A stretch of DNA of 64,000 bases from Lucinisca nassula. Its lineage: Eukaryota > Mollusca > Bivalvia > Lucinida > Lucinidae. The stretch covers positions 43,641,431 to 43,705,430 of the forward strand of contig OY757026.1 in assembly GCA_963580285.1 (NCBI GenBank). Reading direction: 5' to 3'. Shown here piece after piece: positions 1 to 10,935 of the stretch (position 1 is its first letter; every line of letters starts with the position of its first letter). The notes beneath the pieces are model-generated. The model did not search any database. It was not told where the DNA came from and was given only the letters and a program-made list of their open reading frames with translations. The translations under genes were made by a program, and so were the position numbers.

Positions 1-1130
1 GATCGCTCACATGATCCATAGTGTAACAAGTGGGCCCCAGGGAGGGCCATTATTGGCCCCAGGGCTTTAATGTGCATAATGTTAAGAGAGGTCTTAAAGG
101 TGAAGCTTCATACCAAACAAAGGCTATAATTTTAACAATCTTGGCAAAGGTCCACTAGATGAAGCTACACACCAAATATCAAAGACCTGGGCCTTGCGGT
201 TTCAGAGAAGAAGATTTTTATAAAGATATTCCCTACATAAGCCTATGCGCCAGGGCTATATAAGTCTATGTAAAACCAAAGGGCCCTAGGGTGGGGGCAT
301 TTGTGGCCCCAGGGCTATAATTTGAATAATCTTGGTAGAAGTCCACTAGATGAAGCTCCATACCAAATATCAAAGACCTGAGCCTTGCAGTTTAAAAGAT
401 GATTTTTAAAAATTTCCCTTTATAAGTCTATGTCAAACCAAAGGGTCTCTGGGCAGCGACATTTTTGGCCCCAGGGCTATAATTTGAACAATCTTGGTAG
501 AGGTTCACTTAATGACGCTTCATACCAAATATCAAAGACCTGGGCCTTCTGGTTTCAGACGAGAAGATTTTTCAAGGTTTTCCCTATAAAACCCTATGTA
601 AAACCAGGGGGCCCTGGCGCGGGGGGCATTTTTGGGCCCAGGGCTATAATTTGAACAATCTTGGTAGCGGTCCACTTGACGAAGCTACTTACCAAATATC
701 AAAGACATGGGCCTTTTGGTTTCAGACAAGATTTTTAAAGGTTTACCCAATATAAGCCTATGTAAAACCAGTGGGCCCCGGGGCAGGGCCGGGTTTGGCC
801 CCAGGGCTATAATTTGAAAATCTTGGTTAGAGGTCCACTAGATGAAGCTTCAAACCAAATATCAAAGACCTGGTTCTTCTGGTTTCAGACGGAAGATTTT
901 CAAAGGTTTTCCATATATAAGACTATGTAAAACCAGTGGGCCCCGGGGCGGAGCTGTTTTTGGCACCAGGGCTATAATTTGAAAATCTTGGTAGCGATCC
1001 ACTAGATGAAGCTACATACCAAATATCAAAGACCTGGGCCTTATGGTTTCAGACAAGAAGATTTTTAAAGGTTTTTCCTATATAAGCCTATGTAAAACCA
1101 GTGGACACCGGGGCGGGGCCATTTTTGGCC
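1..1130 (+). repeat. R160 tandem array, ~7 monomers
   Basis: Each monomer of about 155-170 bp runs through the same landmarks: TTTGAACAATCTTGGTAG, GTCCACTAGATGAAGC, ATATCAAAGACCTGGGCC, then a TTTTAAAGGTTTTCCCTAT segment, then CTATGTAAAACCAGTGGGCC and a G-rich GGGGCGGGGGCATTTTTGGC stretch. Copies diverge by substitutions and small indels, so this is an old array compared with the one at 40-52 kb. Confidence 0.9.
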
Positions 1131-1139
1131 CCAGGGCTA

Positions 1140-1560
1140 ATAATCCATCCAATGGTTAAGCAGAAGCTCTGTTGGCCATTTTGTTCACCCGGGCGGAGCA
1201 GTATGAGCAATTTTGGTAGAGGGTCACCAAACGAACATTCCTGTGAAATAATTTCAAAATCCATCCACTGGTGAAGCGGAAGTAGTCGTTTAAAGGTTTT
1301 TCTATTTTTAGCTCTGGTGGCCATTTTGTTCACCCGAGCGGAACGGTATGAGCAATTTTGGTAGAGGTTCACCAAAGGAACATTCCTGTGAAATAATTCC
1401 AAAATCCATCCACTGGTTAAGGAGAAGAGTCGTTTAAAGGTTTTTCTATTTTTAGCCCTGGCAGCCATCTTGTTCACCCGAGCGGAACAGTTTGAGCAAT
1501 TTTGGTAGAGGATCACCCAAAGAGCATTCCTGTGAAATTAGATCAAAATCTGTCCAGCAG
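1140..1560 (+). repeat. R155 tandem array, ~3 monomers
   Basis: The monomer is about 155 bp with the landmarks AATCCATCCACTGGTTAAG, TCGTTTAAAGGTTTTTCTA, GTGGCCATTTTGTTCACCCG, GAGCAATTTTGGTAGAGG and GAACATTCCTGTGAAAT. The same monomer fills 35,510-37,440. It shares the TTTTGGTAGAGG core with R160, so the two monomers may be distant relatives. Confidence 0.85.
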
Positions 1561-1638
1561 TTTTGGAGAAGAAGTTGTTTAAAGCAAAAAATGACGACTG
1601 ACGCACGGACAACGGACAAAGACCGATCAGGTGAGCTA

Positions 1639-1722
1639 AAAAAAACACTGTAAAGATCATTTTGGAGACGTTGCTTCCAATTTTGTGGGACTTTTACCCG
1701 ATATTGAACAAATTTATTCACA
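1639..1722 (-). mobile_element. SINE-A fragment (3' part)
   Basis: This matches the right-hand part of SINE-A (CATTTTGGAGACGTTGCTTC and TTTTGTGGGACTTTTACCCG on the plus strand). It is truncated on both sides and abuts the 3' end of the F1 element. Confidence 0.7.
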
Positions 1723-1725
1723 AAA

Positions 1726-1928
1726 TAATACTGGTCGAACGGACGATTGTTCGGTTTTTTGGAGGCTTTTACCCAACTACCACAGAAGCTGAAGGCAGCC
1801 ACCTATTTCAAGGCACCGGGTGACTCGGCAGGGGTACTGTTTTTGGTGGGGTCTTACCACACTGCCACAGTCCCGAAGGCAGCCGCCATATTTCTACCCC
1901 CCCCCCCACCCCCGGGCTGGCACGGGGC
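1726..1928 (+). repeat. Dispersed repeat D1
   Basis: The segment with GGAGGCTTTTACCCAACT, CAGAAGCTGAAGGCAGCCAC and GGGCTGGCACGGGGC recurs at 14,757-14,946. It is about 200 bp with no coding content I can recognise. It includes a C-tract at about 1,897-1,912. Confidence 0.7.
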
Positions 1929-2224
1929 ACAAGAATATATATGGTTTAGGGGTGGAGATGTGTACAGTTCCAGCGATAAGGCCTTTTAAGCTGCGGATGG
2001 GTTGGAGCATGCCCCTAGCAGACAACAGGAAATCCAAGATTGTTGTCCTTGAATGTGTCATCATTAGGACTAAGAAAATATATTGTTTAACAAATCTGAA
2101 TCACCATGTATCAGCTTAATCTGACTTCCGGTTTGGGAAGAGATGTCAAAAATGTGAAAAGCTAATGACGGACAACAGGCCACGGCATAAGCTGACCCGG
2201 AGCTGCTCCAGGTGAGCTAATAAA
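1929..2224 (+). repeat. Mosaic of F1 monomers ending in an F1 3' terminus
   Basis: It starts with the 145 bp monomer typical of 4.0-5.6 kb (ACAAGAATATATATGGTTTA) and passes into the terminal monomer also seen at 27,060-27,182 (TCTGACTTCCGGTTTGGGAA). It ends at 2,220 with CCAGGTGAGCTAA, preceded by a GACGGACAACAGG tract. This is a truncated F1 3' end. Confidence 0.65.
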
Positions 2225-2734
2225 TGAAGGCAGTTAAGTATTTGTTAAAGGATACATGGTCACAATAAGAGCTCTACAGATCATATGGTTGTTGTTTCCG
2301 ATATGCGCCGTTAAATAAGTCTTCTTTATCTTTTATTAATATATATATGATCTTATGAAATGTAGGGGGTGGGACATAGCCCCCGACACAACCTGGGGGA
2401 CCCAGATGTTGGCATAAAAGCGTATGGCTGAAAGAAGTTAACTCGAGAAACATTTCTATTAATGTTTGGTCAAAATATCTGAAGTGACTTGGCAGTAAAT
2501 GCCATTTTTCAATTTTCCCCATCATCAGTCTGTGGAAACTAAGTTGCCATAGCAACCAAACTAAAGAGCTGATTTTCAGAAACTTTCAATCCACCAGTCC
2601 TAGGATGCTACACATGAAATTTGGGCTCAATCGGCCCAGATGTTTCTGGGAGGCTGTCGTTTGAAAGTGTTGACAACAACGGACAACTGCCTATCCTATA
2701 AGCTCCCCAGGAGCCTTAGACTCTGGTGAGCTAA
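2225..2734 (+). repeat. Low-copy block ending in a second F1 3' terminus
   Basis: The block starting AATAAATGAAGGCAGTTAAG is repeated at 27,183-27,383 and, inverted, at 19,848-20,665. The right part carries a terminal F1 monomer (CCATAGCAACCAAACTAA, TTCAATCCACCAG) and ends CTCTGGTGAGCTAA at 2,734. No coding potential was seen. Confidence 0.65.
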
Positions 2735-3009
2735 AAATGAATGCATAAACCATCAATGCTCTAGATTTACAAGGTGGTAACAGGCTTTGTCACAATTATC
2801 TGGAACCTATTATGGCACACAAAGCTCAAGCTTGTTTAGAGTGCTACATCCACACATATGCTTGCACTGAGCCTCAGTTTACCAAACCACTTTTTCCCAA
2901 GCAGTACACTGAACACTTTTGCCCGAACTGGCAACTACAATTCTTTAAGCATCTTTAGTGTGAAATTACGGAAGAAAAGTTTTCATCAAGATGGATTTTG
3001 TTCAAGGGG
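2735..3009 (+). repeat. Low-copy block also present at 27,400-27,895 and inverted at 19,740-19,847
   Basis: It contains ACAAGGTGGTAACAGGCTTT and GGCACACAAAGCTCAAGC. Its importance is that CAATTCTTTAAGCATCTTT at about 2,939-2,957 is the uninterrupted form of the site that carries a TTAA-flanked MITE at 27,601-27,821. Confidence 0.7.
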
Positions 3010-3150
3010 CAATTTTTTGTTGATTTGAGGTATAACATCCCTGTCAACACTGTATAGGTCATTTTTGAGACGTTGCTACCAATTTTGTGGGACTTGCCTG
3101 GGTAGGCTTAGATCCCCTAAGCTGTTTACCAGTACTCATGTGCGGGTCAA
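3010..3150 (-). mobile_element. SINE-A, degenerate and internally deleted
   Basis: It has the SINE-A tail (on the plus strand, TTGATTTGAGGTATAACATC), then TTTTGGGACGTT-like and TTTTGTGGGACTT segments, and jumps to the head-proximal AAGCTGTTTACCAGTACTC. The central part present in full copies is missing. Confidence 0.65.
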
Positions 3151-3154
3151 ACTT

Positions 3155-3904
3155 ATATTCAGTGTGTTTGTATTATCTACTTAATTTTAAATTAAAGAAA
3201 GTTCATCTTTTAAATCCTGATTTTAGTAGAATACTTGCTTCAATCAACCCTCTTTATACCGACATTTGATATACATAAAAAATAATTAGATGACAATGGC
3301 AGACTCCATTACAATCTGGAATGCTGACACCTCTACTCCAGCTAAGAGATGACCAACAACTGACCATGACATCACAACATGACCATATCATTATCCACAA
3401 GACTATCACTATGGCCATTACCATGACCATCATACGCCACATTGTGATTGGCTGTGCTGCACTAGAATGAAAAAAAAAAATATATGAAATATAAAAACAT
3501 TTGTTGACTAAGATTGATGCTTTGCATTTTATGTTAATTGTTGGACTTTTCACAGACCAACCAACATTAGCTAGGTTATTTAGAGCTAGGCATCTAAGCA
3601 ATTAGTGGCCAGTTCAAAACTTACATTACATTGAACAAATTTCACTATCTCTTACCAGTAATACAGATCACTACAAGTTCATTTGTCTAACGAGGCTTTG
3701 AGGATAACTGATAGAACATTGAACATCACAACAGCTGCCGATAAACACCCTGCCCATCACTGTAAAATGTAGTTTCTAGTCCTATCACTGTAATACACTG
3801 CCAGAACTACCGCTGGACAATCTGATATAATGTCCAAGCAATACCCAGTCTATCAAATCCATCCTTCTTTCACATTTCATCTACATATAATGACAAATGT
3901 CAAA
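3155..3904 (+). repeat. Left arm (part 1) of a ~10 kb inverted repeat
   Basis: The reverse complement of this stretch is found at about 12,590-13,510. Matching landmarks include TTTAGTAGAATACTTGCTTC, TATACCGACATTTGATATAC, the GACCATGACATCACAACATG series and GATAGAACATTGAACATC. The repetitive CATGACCATCAC sequence gives spurious open frames on the minus strand. No gene was seen. Confidence 0.85.
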
Positions 3905-5994
3905 CAATAGGCCCATGGGCCACTATGCTCATCAGAGCTCAGGCGGGCACTGTCCACTGGCAGCCATGTATGGTTTTAACTTATCGATTATAAAGTCTCC
4001 CAAACGAACCCCCATTCCGTGTGGACTCTGAAATATAAGGCCTTTTATGAAGTGGAGGGGTGGGACATGGACCCAACAGAGCCCAGGTTGGTACCACTGA
4101 ATGTGTCTTGTCATAAGGAACAAGAATATATATGGTTATGGGGTGGGGATGTGTACAGTTCCCGTGATATAAGGCCTTTTCACCTGTGGAGGGGTTGGAG
4201 CATGACCCAGTGGCAGACACAGGAAATTAATTAATGTCTAATCATTAGGACCAAGAAAATATATTGTTTATGAGTGGGGATCTGAACAGTTTCTGAGATA
4301 TGAGGCCCTCTTATGAAGTGAAGCGGAGAGGAATGACCCCTGTGGACCACTAAGTTGGTGTGACTGAATGTGTCTAATTACAAGGAACAAGAATATATAT
4401 TCTTATGAGGTGGGGATCTTAATGGTGTCTGAGATATATGGTTTTTAATGAAGTAGAGGAATGGGCCATGGCATGGATACATTGCCCTAGCACAAAAACT
4501 CCCCAGGTTGACGTGACTGAAAGAGTCTTATCATAAGGAACACAAATATACATGCATTAGGGTTGGGGATCTGAACAGTTTCTGAGATATATGGCATTTT
4601 ATGAAGTGGAGGCGTGGGGCGTGGCCCCAGTGCACCCTGGGAGACCCCTAGGTTGGTATCACTGAATGTGTCTTATCACAAGGAACAAGTATATATATGG
4701 TTTCGTGGTGGGGATCTGAATGGTTTCTAAGATATATCGCCTTTTATGAAGTGGTGGGGAGGGGCAGGGCCCCGGCGCACCCTGGGAGACCCCTAGGTTG
4801 GTATCAATGAATGCGTCTTCTCATAAGGAACAATAATATGTATGGTTTAGGGGTGGGGATCTAAATGGTTTTGGAGATATTGGGCCTTTTACAAAGTGGA
4901 GGAGTTGGGGCATGGCCAGGGCACATCCCAGGGCCCCCCAGGTTGGTGTCACTGAATGTGTCTTATCATAAGAAAGAAGAATATATATGGTTTTGGGTTG
5001 GGGATCTGAAAGGTTTCTGAGATATATCGCCTTTTATGAAGTGGAGGGGTGGGGCATGGCCCAGGCGCAGCCTCGGAGACCCCTAGGTTGGAACCACTGA
5101 ATGCGTCTTATCATAAGAAACAAGAATATATATGGTTTAAGTGTGGGGATCTGAACTGTTTCTGAGATATTGGGCCTTTTATGGAGTGGAGGGGGTTGGG
5201 CATCCCAGGGAACCCCAAGGTTGGTGTCACTGAATGCGTCTTATCATAAGAAACAAGAATATATATGGTTTCGGGTGGGGATCTGAAAGGTTTCTGAGAT
5301 ATATTGCCTTTTATGCAGTGAAGGGGTTGGGCATGGCCCCGGCACACCCCAGGAGACCCCTAGGTTGGTATCCCTGGAATGCATCTTATAAGGAACAAGA
5401 ATATATATGGTTTAGGGGTGGGGATCTGAACGGTTTCCGAGATATTCGGCCTTTTACGAAGTGGAGGGGGTGGGCATGGCCCAGGCACATCCCAGAGGAC
5501 CCCCAGGTTTGTGTCACTGAATGTTTCTTATCATTTATAAGAAAAAAGAAAATATGTACTTCAGGGGTGGGGATCTGAATGGTTTCTGGGATATATGGCC
5601 TGATATGCACTGGAGGTGTGGGGCATGGCCCCGACACACCCTGAGGGACCCCCAGGTTGGCATAAAAGCATGTGGCTAAAAGAGGTTCATTCAAGGCATA
5701 TTTCTATAAAAGTTTTGTCAAAATATCTGCAAAGGTTTGGCAGTAAATTATTTTCCCTCATTATATGTCTATGGAAACTAAGTTGCCATAGCAACCAAAC
5801 TAATGAGCCAATTTTCATTAAAAACACCAACTTTCAATCCCCCAGCCCAGAGATGCTACAGATGAAATTTGGGATGGATCGGTCCAGTGGCTTCAGAGGA
5901 GATGTTTGAAAGTGTTGACGCCAGATGACGACAGCCATGACATACAACTGCCCATCCTATAAGCTCCCCGGAGACTTTGGCTCTGGTGAGCTAA
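3905..5994 (+). mobile_element. F1 element with a 145 bp monomer array, boundaries fixed by an empty site
   Basis: The 5' end is CAATAGGCCCATGGGCC (hairpin GGCCCATGGGCC) followed by TGCTCATCAG, a variant of GCTCACCTG. The body is about eleven monomers of ~145 bp (4,000-5,650) with AAGAATATATATGG, GGGGTGGGGATCTGAA and TTTTATGAAGTGGAGG. A terminal monomer follows and the 3' end is CTCTGGTGAGCTAA. The other arm of the large inverted repeat lacks the element: reverse-complemented, it reads AAAAACCAAACAGGCTAAG, against GTCAAA then CAGGCTAAG on either side of the insertion here. There are no open frames of note. Confidence 0.8.
4000..5650 (+). repeat. ~145 bp tandem array, ~11 monomers
   Basis: The landmark AAGAATATATATGG recurs about every 135-155 bp from 4,125 to 5,550. 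It is followed each time by a GGGGTGGGGATCTGAA segment, TTTCTGAGATATATGGCC and a G-rich GTGGAGGGGTGGGGCATGGC block. Monomer-to-monomer divergence is moderate. Confidence 0.9.
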
Positions 5995-6606
5995 AAACAG
6001 GCTAAGTGTGACATGATCTAGACTGTCCTAATTTCGTAACTCAATAATCTAAGACTTCATGATGAAACTATCAATGTTCTGTGCCAAACAGATTATTTCG
6101 GAGTTATCGTTTATGCATACGTCTCTCGGTACTAGTTCACACAGAAATTGGAAGAATTCAGTAAGCCAACCTTTATCAAAATAGAAGTAAAGGCAATGTT
6201 CCTGGATTAATTCATTCTGGTAGCATATCAGTTTATACCAATAGTTAATCGACCATCATAAAGTTAATTAAAATGTGGTATAAGTGGCTTGTAACATTAC
6301 TACCCCACTTTATATTTGATTGCATTTATTTTTATTATTATTTATCTATTTATATATTTATTTAATTAATTACAGATTAGTTTAACTATTTACTTACGGT
6401 AAGATACGGGTTTAATTTTTCAACTGTTTAGTTATTTATTAATTCATAAGATTGTGTTTTTTTCCCTTCTGTTTTCTTTTAATATTTATCTATTTAATTA
6501 TTTTGATTTTATAGCTGAAAGATAACAGTCATGGACACTAAGTCCACAAAGTAATTTAAAGAAAATTGATGTCTCAGACGTGCAAGACAAGCGCCAAATC
6601 ATGCTT
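5995..6606 (+). repeat. Left arm (part 2) of the inverted repeat, AT-rich
   Basis: After the F1 insertion the arm resumes at CAGGCTAAGTGTG. About 6,005-6,330 has no clear counterpart in the right arm. From about 6,310 the match to 12,311-12,590 resumes, including an AT-rich stretch (6,310-6,520) of TATTTATTTA type and GTGCAAGACAAGCGCCAAAT. No gene was seen. Confidence 0.7.
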
Positions 6607-6933
6607 AGTAAGGGCGAGGATTGTGGCCACGTAAAATCGATTTAAGCCCCCCAGTGGAAATCATTCCACTGACCGTTCCAAGGTGGTTCTTCTGTGGCGG
6701 TTTATTTATGGGGTTGTTTGTTACTTACTGTGTGTATCACTTGTGTCTTTTTATTTTGGATGGCCATAAGGCCATTTTGTGAGAAAGTAACTGTCCTTAT
6801 GGCCTTCCTTTGTTTGGATTTCCATTATGGTCTGGTCGCTTCATGTTTGTGTTTCTTTCCCTTTGGTGTCTTTGATGGGTGGAGTAAGTTAATTGTATCG
6901 ATTCCTGATCTTTGTTTTACTTCTACTTTTCAG
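6607..6933 (+). mobile_element. DR600 fragment, absent from the other arm
   Basis: It matches the right-hand half of the DR600 copy at 57,946-58,551 (GAGGATTGTGGCC, TCGATTTAAGCCCCCCAGTG, TTAATTGTATCGATTCCTG). The right arm at about 12,310 reads straight across from CATGCTTA to AGAGACACAAAC, so this piece was inserted after the arms duplicated. Confidence 0.7.
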
Positions 6934-7060
6934 AGACACAAACAGAAAAGCTATCATAAGCCGCACAGTGATTAATTTGCTTGAAAGTTAGTACTAAAAC
7001 ACTAGATGGATGGGAAGGGCAGCTTCCAATTTCATAATTTCAAGACTCCGCCATCCGGCA
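6934..7060 (+). repeat. Left arm (part 3) of the inverted repeat
   Basis: AGAGACACAAACAGAAAAGC through ACTAGATGGATGGGAAGGGC matches 12,180-12,311 inverted. No other content was recognised. Confidence 0.7.
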
Positions 7061-7290
7061 AATGAATTTTTTTTGTTTTGTTTTACAGCCCATTCAAGGT
7101 TATTTCACTTACATTGAGCCAATTGTTAATCAGGTGGGCAGAAAACAAAATACCTGGAATTAAATTGCCTGAACTTCCATTGCAGAACTTGGCATCTCAC
7201 ATGTGATCCAAGCCAGGCTGCGTAGTAGTCAGTAGTAAGTGCTCTTATCCACTTGGCCATGAAGGCCTGTTGAAATAAGAAAGGTCTTAA
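7060..7290 (-). mobile_element. SINE-E (tRNA-derived), part of the left arm
   Basis: Read on the minus strand it starts with a tRNA-like head (box A-like TGGCCAAGTGGATAAGAGC, decayed box B-like GGCTTGGATCAC). It continues with GTGAGATGCCAAGTTCTGCA and ends GGGCTGTAAAACAAAACAAA. It is the same ancestral insertion as 11,691-12,175, with a younger relative at 15,459. Confidence 0.75.
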
Positions 7291-7329
7291 AATGTCACAA
7301 AGCAGGATGGACACTGGGGGATTTTGTTT

Positions 7330-8110
7330 TATCTGAAAAATGATTCTAGATTTAGTTTACTGTAGTAATACCTCTTCTAGGCATATGGATGGTGTGTAAG
7401 TTCTAAATCTAACAACTTGGTTTTCTAACACTGGACCACCTGAAATACTATTAAGTGACCGAATCCAAACTCCCAGGTAAACATGTCCTGGATGATCCAA
7501 AACTCATGGTAAAACCTGGTCAAGGTCATGAGGCAAAACAGTATCACCAGAAAGGTCTTCTGACAAGGAATTTACATGTGAAATATGACATAATATAAGG
7601 CTGTCATATTTCACATGTAAATTCCTTGTCAGAAGACCTGACAGCCTTATCACTTAATCAAGATATGGCCAATTTTATAGTCATTTCAAAAGTAGGTCAA
7701 ATGTCAAATACTGGGAAATTATGGTACCATTGGAAAGGTCTTTTGACAAGAAATGCACATGTGAGTAATGCAAGTCCAATCACATACCAATAAAAAGTAA
7801 TGGCCAATGTTATTTTTAAAAGGTCAAACATCAAGGTCAAGGTCATAAGGTAAAAGTATATGGTATCACTGGAAAGATCTTGTGATGAAGTATGCACACA
7901 TGAAATATAAAAATTCTATCACTTAACAATTGAAAATAATGTCCAATGTTAAAGTTGTGAAAAAGGAGGTCAAAAATCAAGTTCGTATTGGGTCCAAAAC
8001 CGTCAAATCACCAGTAAGGTCTTGATGCAGGAATGCAGAGGTGAAATGTAAAATTCCTATCATCAATCGTAAGTTATGGCAAAGATTTTAAAAAGTAGGA
8101 GAACCCACTC
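7330..8110 (+). repeat. Diverged ~140 bp tandem repeat, ~4 monomers
   Basis: Landmarks of the type ACCAGAAAGGTCTTCTGACA and CACATGTGAAATAT recur near 7,546, 7,732, 7,867 and 8,009. Between them are GTCAAGGTCATAAGG-type segments. The first monomer contains a perfect fold-back. It forms part of the left arm and matches 10,940-11,230 inverted over its first third. Confidence 0.75.
7553..7639. repeat. Perfect 38 bp inverted repeat (fold-back duplication)
   Basis: Arms 7,553-7,590 and 7,602-7,639 are exact reverse complements separated by 11 bp. The inverted paralogue at about 10,960-11,030 lacks the second arm. The extra DNA is therefore an inverted copy of the neighbouring sequence, the pattern expected of replication template switching. 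Confidence 0.9.
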
Positions 8111-9559
8111 CAAATCTTGTGCAGTGGAATCCATAAGTTATCCTTGTGCAGTGGAAACACTAAGATAAGTCCTTAAAGTAAAATGTAACAGTAGGTTGAT
8201 CATATAATGACCAATGGAAATCAAGCAAGCTGTGCTTCACACGATTAAGACTTCGTGATTTAAGAATCTTTTTTGATTTTGTAGCCTGTACCAAACTCTT
8301 ACCCATACTTCATGTCGAAAATGTTTCGATTCCCCATCAGAAAGTGGATGGGAGACCGAAGAAACGCTCTCTTCCACGAAACCCTGGCCAAATATTGCCT
8401 TCAGTGAGCCGACGCACAGAACCCATAAATAAACCATGCAGATTCAATGCCATGGCCATATTTAAAGACACAAATTTGAAACTTTGAATTTTGTGCCCGC
8501 TCTATCGCTTTAGGTCCCGGTAGAATTATCAGTAAACTTTGGCCAAACATACCCCACCAGTCTGAATCCCTGAATCCTGTGCCTGCTCCACACCCCTTAG
8601 GACTCCCATTGGCCTTAATGAGTATGTGCAAAAGCCCCAACTCAACCACGCCAACCTAATGTGAAGCCACAACTGAAGGTCATCATTTTGAGCCTTGAAT
8701 TTCCTATTCATTTTATTATCTCTTTAACCCCTGATTCCCATCAGCCCTGGTCAAACACCACCACAGCGAGATGTGCAGAACGCATAACCACACCATCACA
8801 ACACGAGGTGAGGGCCATAGCTGAAGACCATGAGTCAGAGCACCGAACCCCATGTCCGCTCCTTATCTATTTCACCCCCTGGAAGATTTTCATTCAACTG
8901 CGGCCAAACACTTGCCCCAGTGAGAAGATGTGCAGAAACCGCAACTCAGTCACGCAGACGCATGATCATGGTCACAATTGAAGGTTAAGGGACAGATCCT
9001 CTAACTTTGCCTCCCCTCCATATCTCGCTACTCCAAGAAGGACCCTCATTCAACTTTGGTCTAATGAAGATCTGAATATGATGATATGCTGAACCCACAG
9101 CTCAACCATGCAGACTCCAGGTAAAGGTCACAAATGAAGGTCTCAAGCGCCAGCCGTGAATTTCCTGTCTGCTCAATATCCCCCACCCCCCACCCCTGGA
9201 AAGATTCTCACCAAACCTAGTTCAAATGAGGGGCCCAAACGGAGATGATGAGCAGAACCTGCAACTCAAACATTCAAGGCCAAACGGCGTTGGGGGAAAT
9301 AGCTGTCCCTCAGCCTGCCCTGTTCAATTTTGTAACTGTGTCAAACAAATTGTTTCGAAATCTGAAATATTTTTTTGCACTAGTCATTAGGTATTTAGTC
9401 ACTTTTCAATGGAAAACACAAAAATTAGATAATTGAATGAGTACACTCTTGCAGCATATCAATAGAATATATTTTAGACCATTTAATAAAAGAGTTGAAA
9501 TGATTCAAAAGTAACTTGTAGCATGACTATCCTGCCCACTTCGTAACAGAATTTATCTT

Positions 9560-9770
9560 TACCTATTATAATAATTTAATAACTATTTGTTTATTTATTT
9601 ATTGTTTATTTATTTATTTATTTACTAAGATATTGATTTTTTATTTTATCACTATTTTTATATTTATTTATTTACTTAATTTTTTACTTATTTTATACTT
9701 ATTTATTAATTTATTTCTTATTTATTTATTCATTATAAAATTTTTACATTTATTTACTTTAATGTTAAGA
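9560..9770. repeat. AT-rich TATTTATT low-complexity tract
   Basis: An almost pure A/T tract of TTTATTTAT units. The equivalent in block X' is at 23,850-24,050. Any open frame here is a low-complexity artefact. Confidence 0.9.
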
Positions 9771-10349
9771 AGTCAACAAAACAGTCATTCTACAAGTTCA
9801 CAAAGTTACCAAATATTGAACAAGAAAGCTATCCAAAGGACAGCAATATCGCCCTCATAGCCCAACCTAGAATGCCCAAGCCACAGGTTCCACTTATCAT
9901 CCCACCTAGGCCATAATTTGAGCAAAGTTCAATGAAAATCCCTCCATGGGCCAAAGGGATATAGAGCTGACAGGAAACCCCAAGGCTCAACCGTATGACC
10001 CTCATCTGCAATCCTCACCCAGAGCCTGCATGGCTCAGTTACGGGTTCAGCATATCATCTCACTCTGTCCAACACGAGACAAAAGCCCAATCAAAATCCT
10101 TCCAATGGCAAGGAGATATAGCAGAGAAACAAAGCTTGAGACCCAAACTCCCAACCCTTAACCGTGACCATGACCAAGTGCCAACACGACCAAGTCACAG
10201 GCCCTGCACACCATCCCAATGAGGCGAACATTCGACCAAGGTCAAACGAAAACCCACCAAGGGGCAAACGAGACCTTGCCGGCATGAAACCCAACATCCA
10301 AACTCCCGACCCCCAAACCGAGCCGCCACGGTGCGATTAGGGGTCGGCA

Positions 10350-10465
10350 CACCAGTGCACAGAGACATATATTTGACCAAAGCTCGATGAAAGCTGCTCA
10401 AGTGGAATAAGAGATGAGCAGCTTTCATCAAGCTTTGGTCAAATATATGCCTCTGTGCACTGGTG
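10350..10465. repeat. 51 bp imperfect inverted repeat (fold-back duplication)
   Basis: Arms 10,350-10,400 and 10,415-10,465 pair nearly throughout, with a 14 bp loop. The paralogous position in block X' (about 24,640-24,710) has only the first arm and then continues directly into AAGAGATATTGTTACAGG. The second arm is an inserted inverted copy. Confidence 0.85.
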
Positions 10466-10626
10466 GAATAAGAGATATAGTTACAGGAAATTCAAGGATC
10501 AAAATACTCACCCTCAATTGAGGCCTTCACCTTTAAGCTGATTCAGGTAGCGTACATCAACTCAATAAGGCCAACATTTGTCCAAAGTTTAATGAAACCC
10601 CTCAAATGGCAAAGGAGATATGGAAC

Positions 10627-10662
10627 GGATACAACCCCCCCCCCCCCCCCCCCGAAAAAAAA
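10627..10662. repeat. C-tract followed by A-tract
   Basis: A run of about 27 C followed by GAAAAAAAAAA sits inside a block X monomer. Block X' has no such run at the equivalent place (about 24,850), so it is a copy-specific expansion or a sequencing or assembly length uncertainty. Confidence 0.8.
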
Positions 10663-10935
10663 AACAAGAAAAAACAAGTGACCCTCAACTATGAACCCAA
10701 CCTTGAGTTGGCATAGCCCATCCATGGACCCCCGCACATCAGCCAACTGTGGGAACATTTGACCAAAGTCTCATGAAAATCCATCAAAGGTCTAGGAGAT
10801 ACGGAGCAGACAAGAAAGTGTTATAGACAGACTGATAGGCAAAGGGCATTATCACCGCCCATCTGCCTTGACAAAGGGGATTAATGACCAAACTGAGTCT
10901 TACACTCATGACACTAAGAATGACTATAAAATTGG

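Larger units (their letters stand above)
1..1638 (+). mobile_element. F1 hairpin-ended repeat element, 5' tip outside the window
   Basis: The window opens inside the 5' end of an F1 element: the first bases (GATCGCTCACATGATCC) are those that follow the 5' hairpin in the complete copies at 15,698 and 35,076. The body is about seven R160 monomers (1-1,130) and then about three R155 monomers (1,140-1,560). It closes with a GACGGAC-like purine tract (1,590-1,620) and the family 3' end CAGGTGAGCTAA at 1,628-1,638. No open frame has protein-like content. The internal tandem repeats and terminal hairpins resemble non-autonomous Helentron/HINE or 'pearl'-type elements of bivalves; that assignment is inference. 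Confidence 0.75.
8110..10935 (+). repeat. Block X, a non-coding repeat block duplicated at 21,870-25,060
   Basis: It begins near GTGCAGTGGAATCCAT and runs through diverged ~165 bp monomers (8,400-9,310: AACTCAACCACGCCAACC, CCATATCTC, GAAGATTTTCATTCAACT), an AT-rich TATTTATT tract (9,560-9,760), and a second array of ~160 bp monomers (9,840-10,800: GACCAAAGT, AATGAAAATCC, GGAGATATAG, GACCCTCA). The copy at 21,870-25,060 follows the same order and strand. Short open frames inside are not protein-like. Confidence 0.8.

Noticed and set aside
9633..9860. 75-codon hydrophobic frame
   Set aside because: It has the same low-complexity AT-rich origin.
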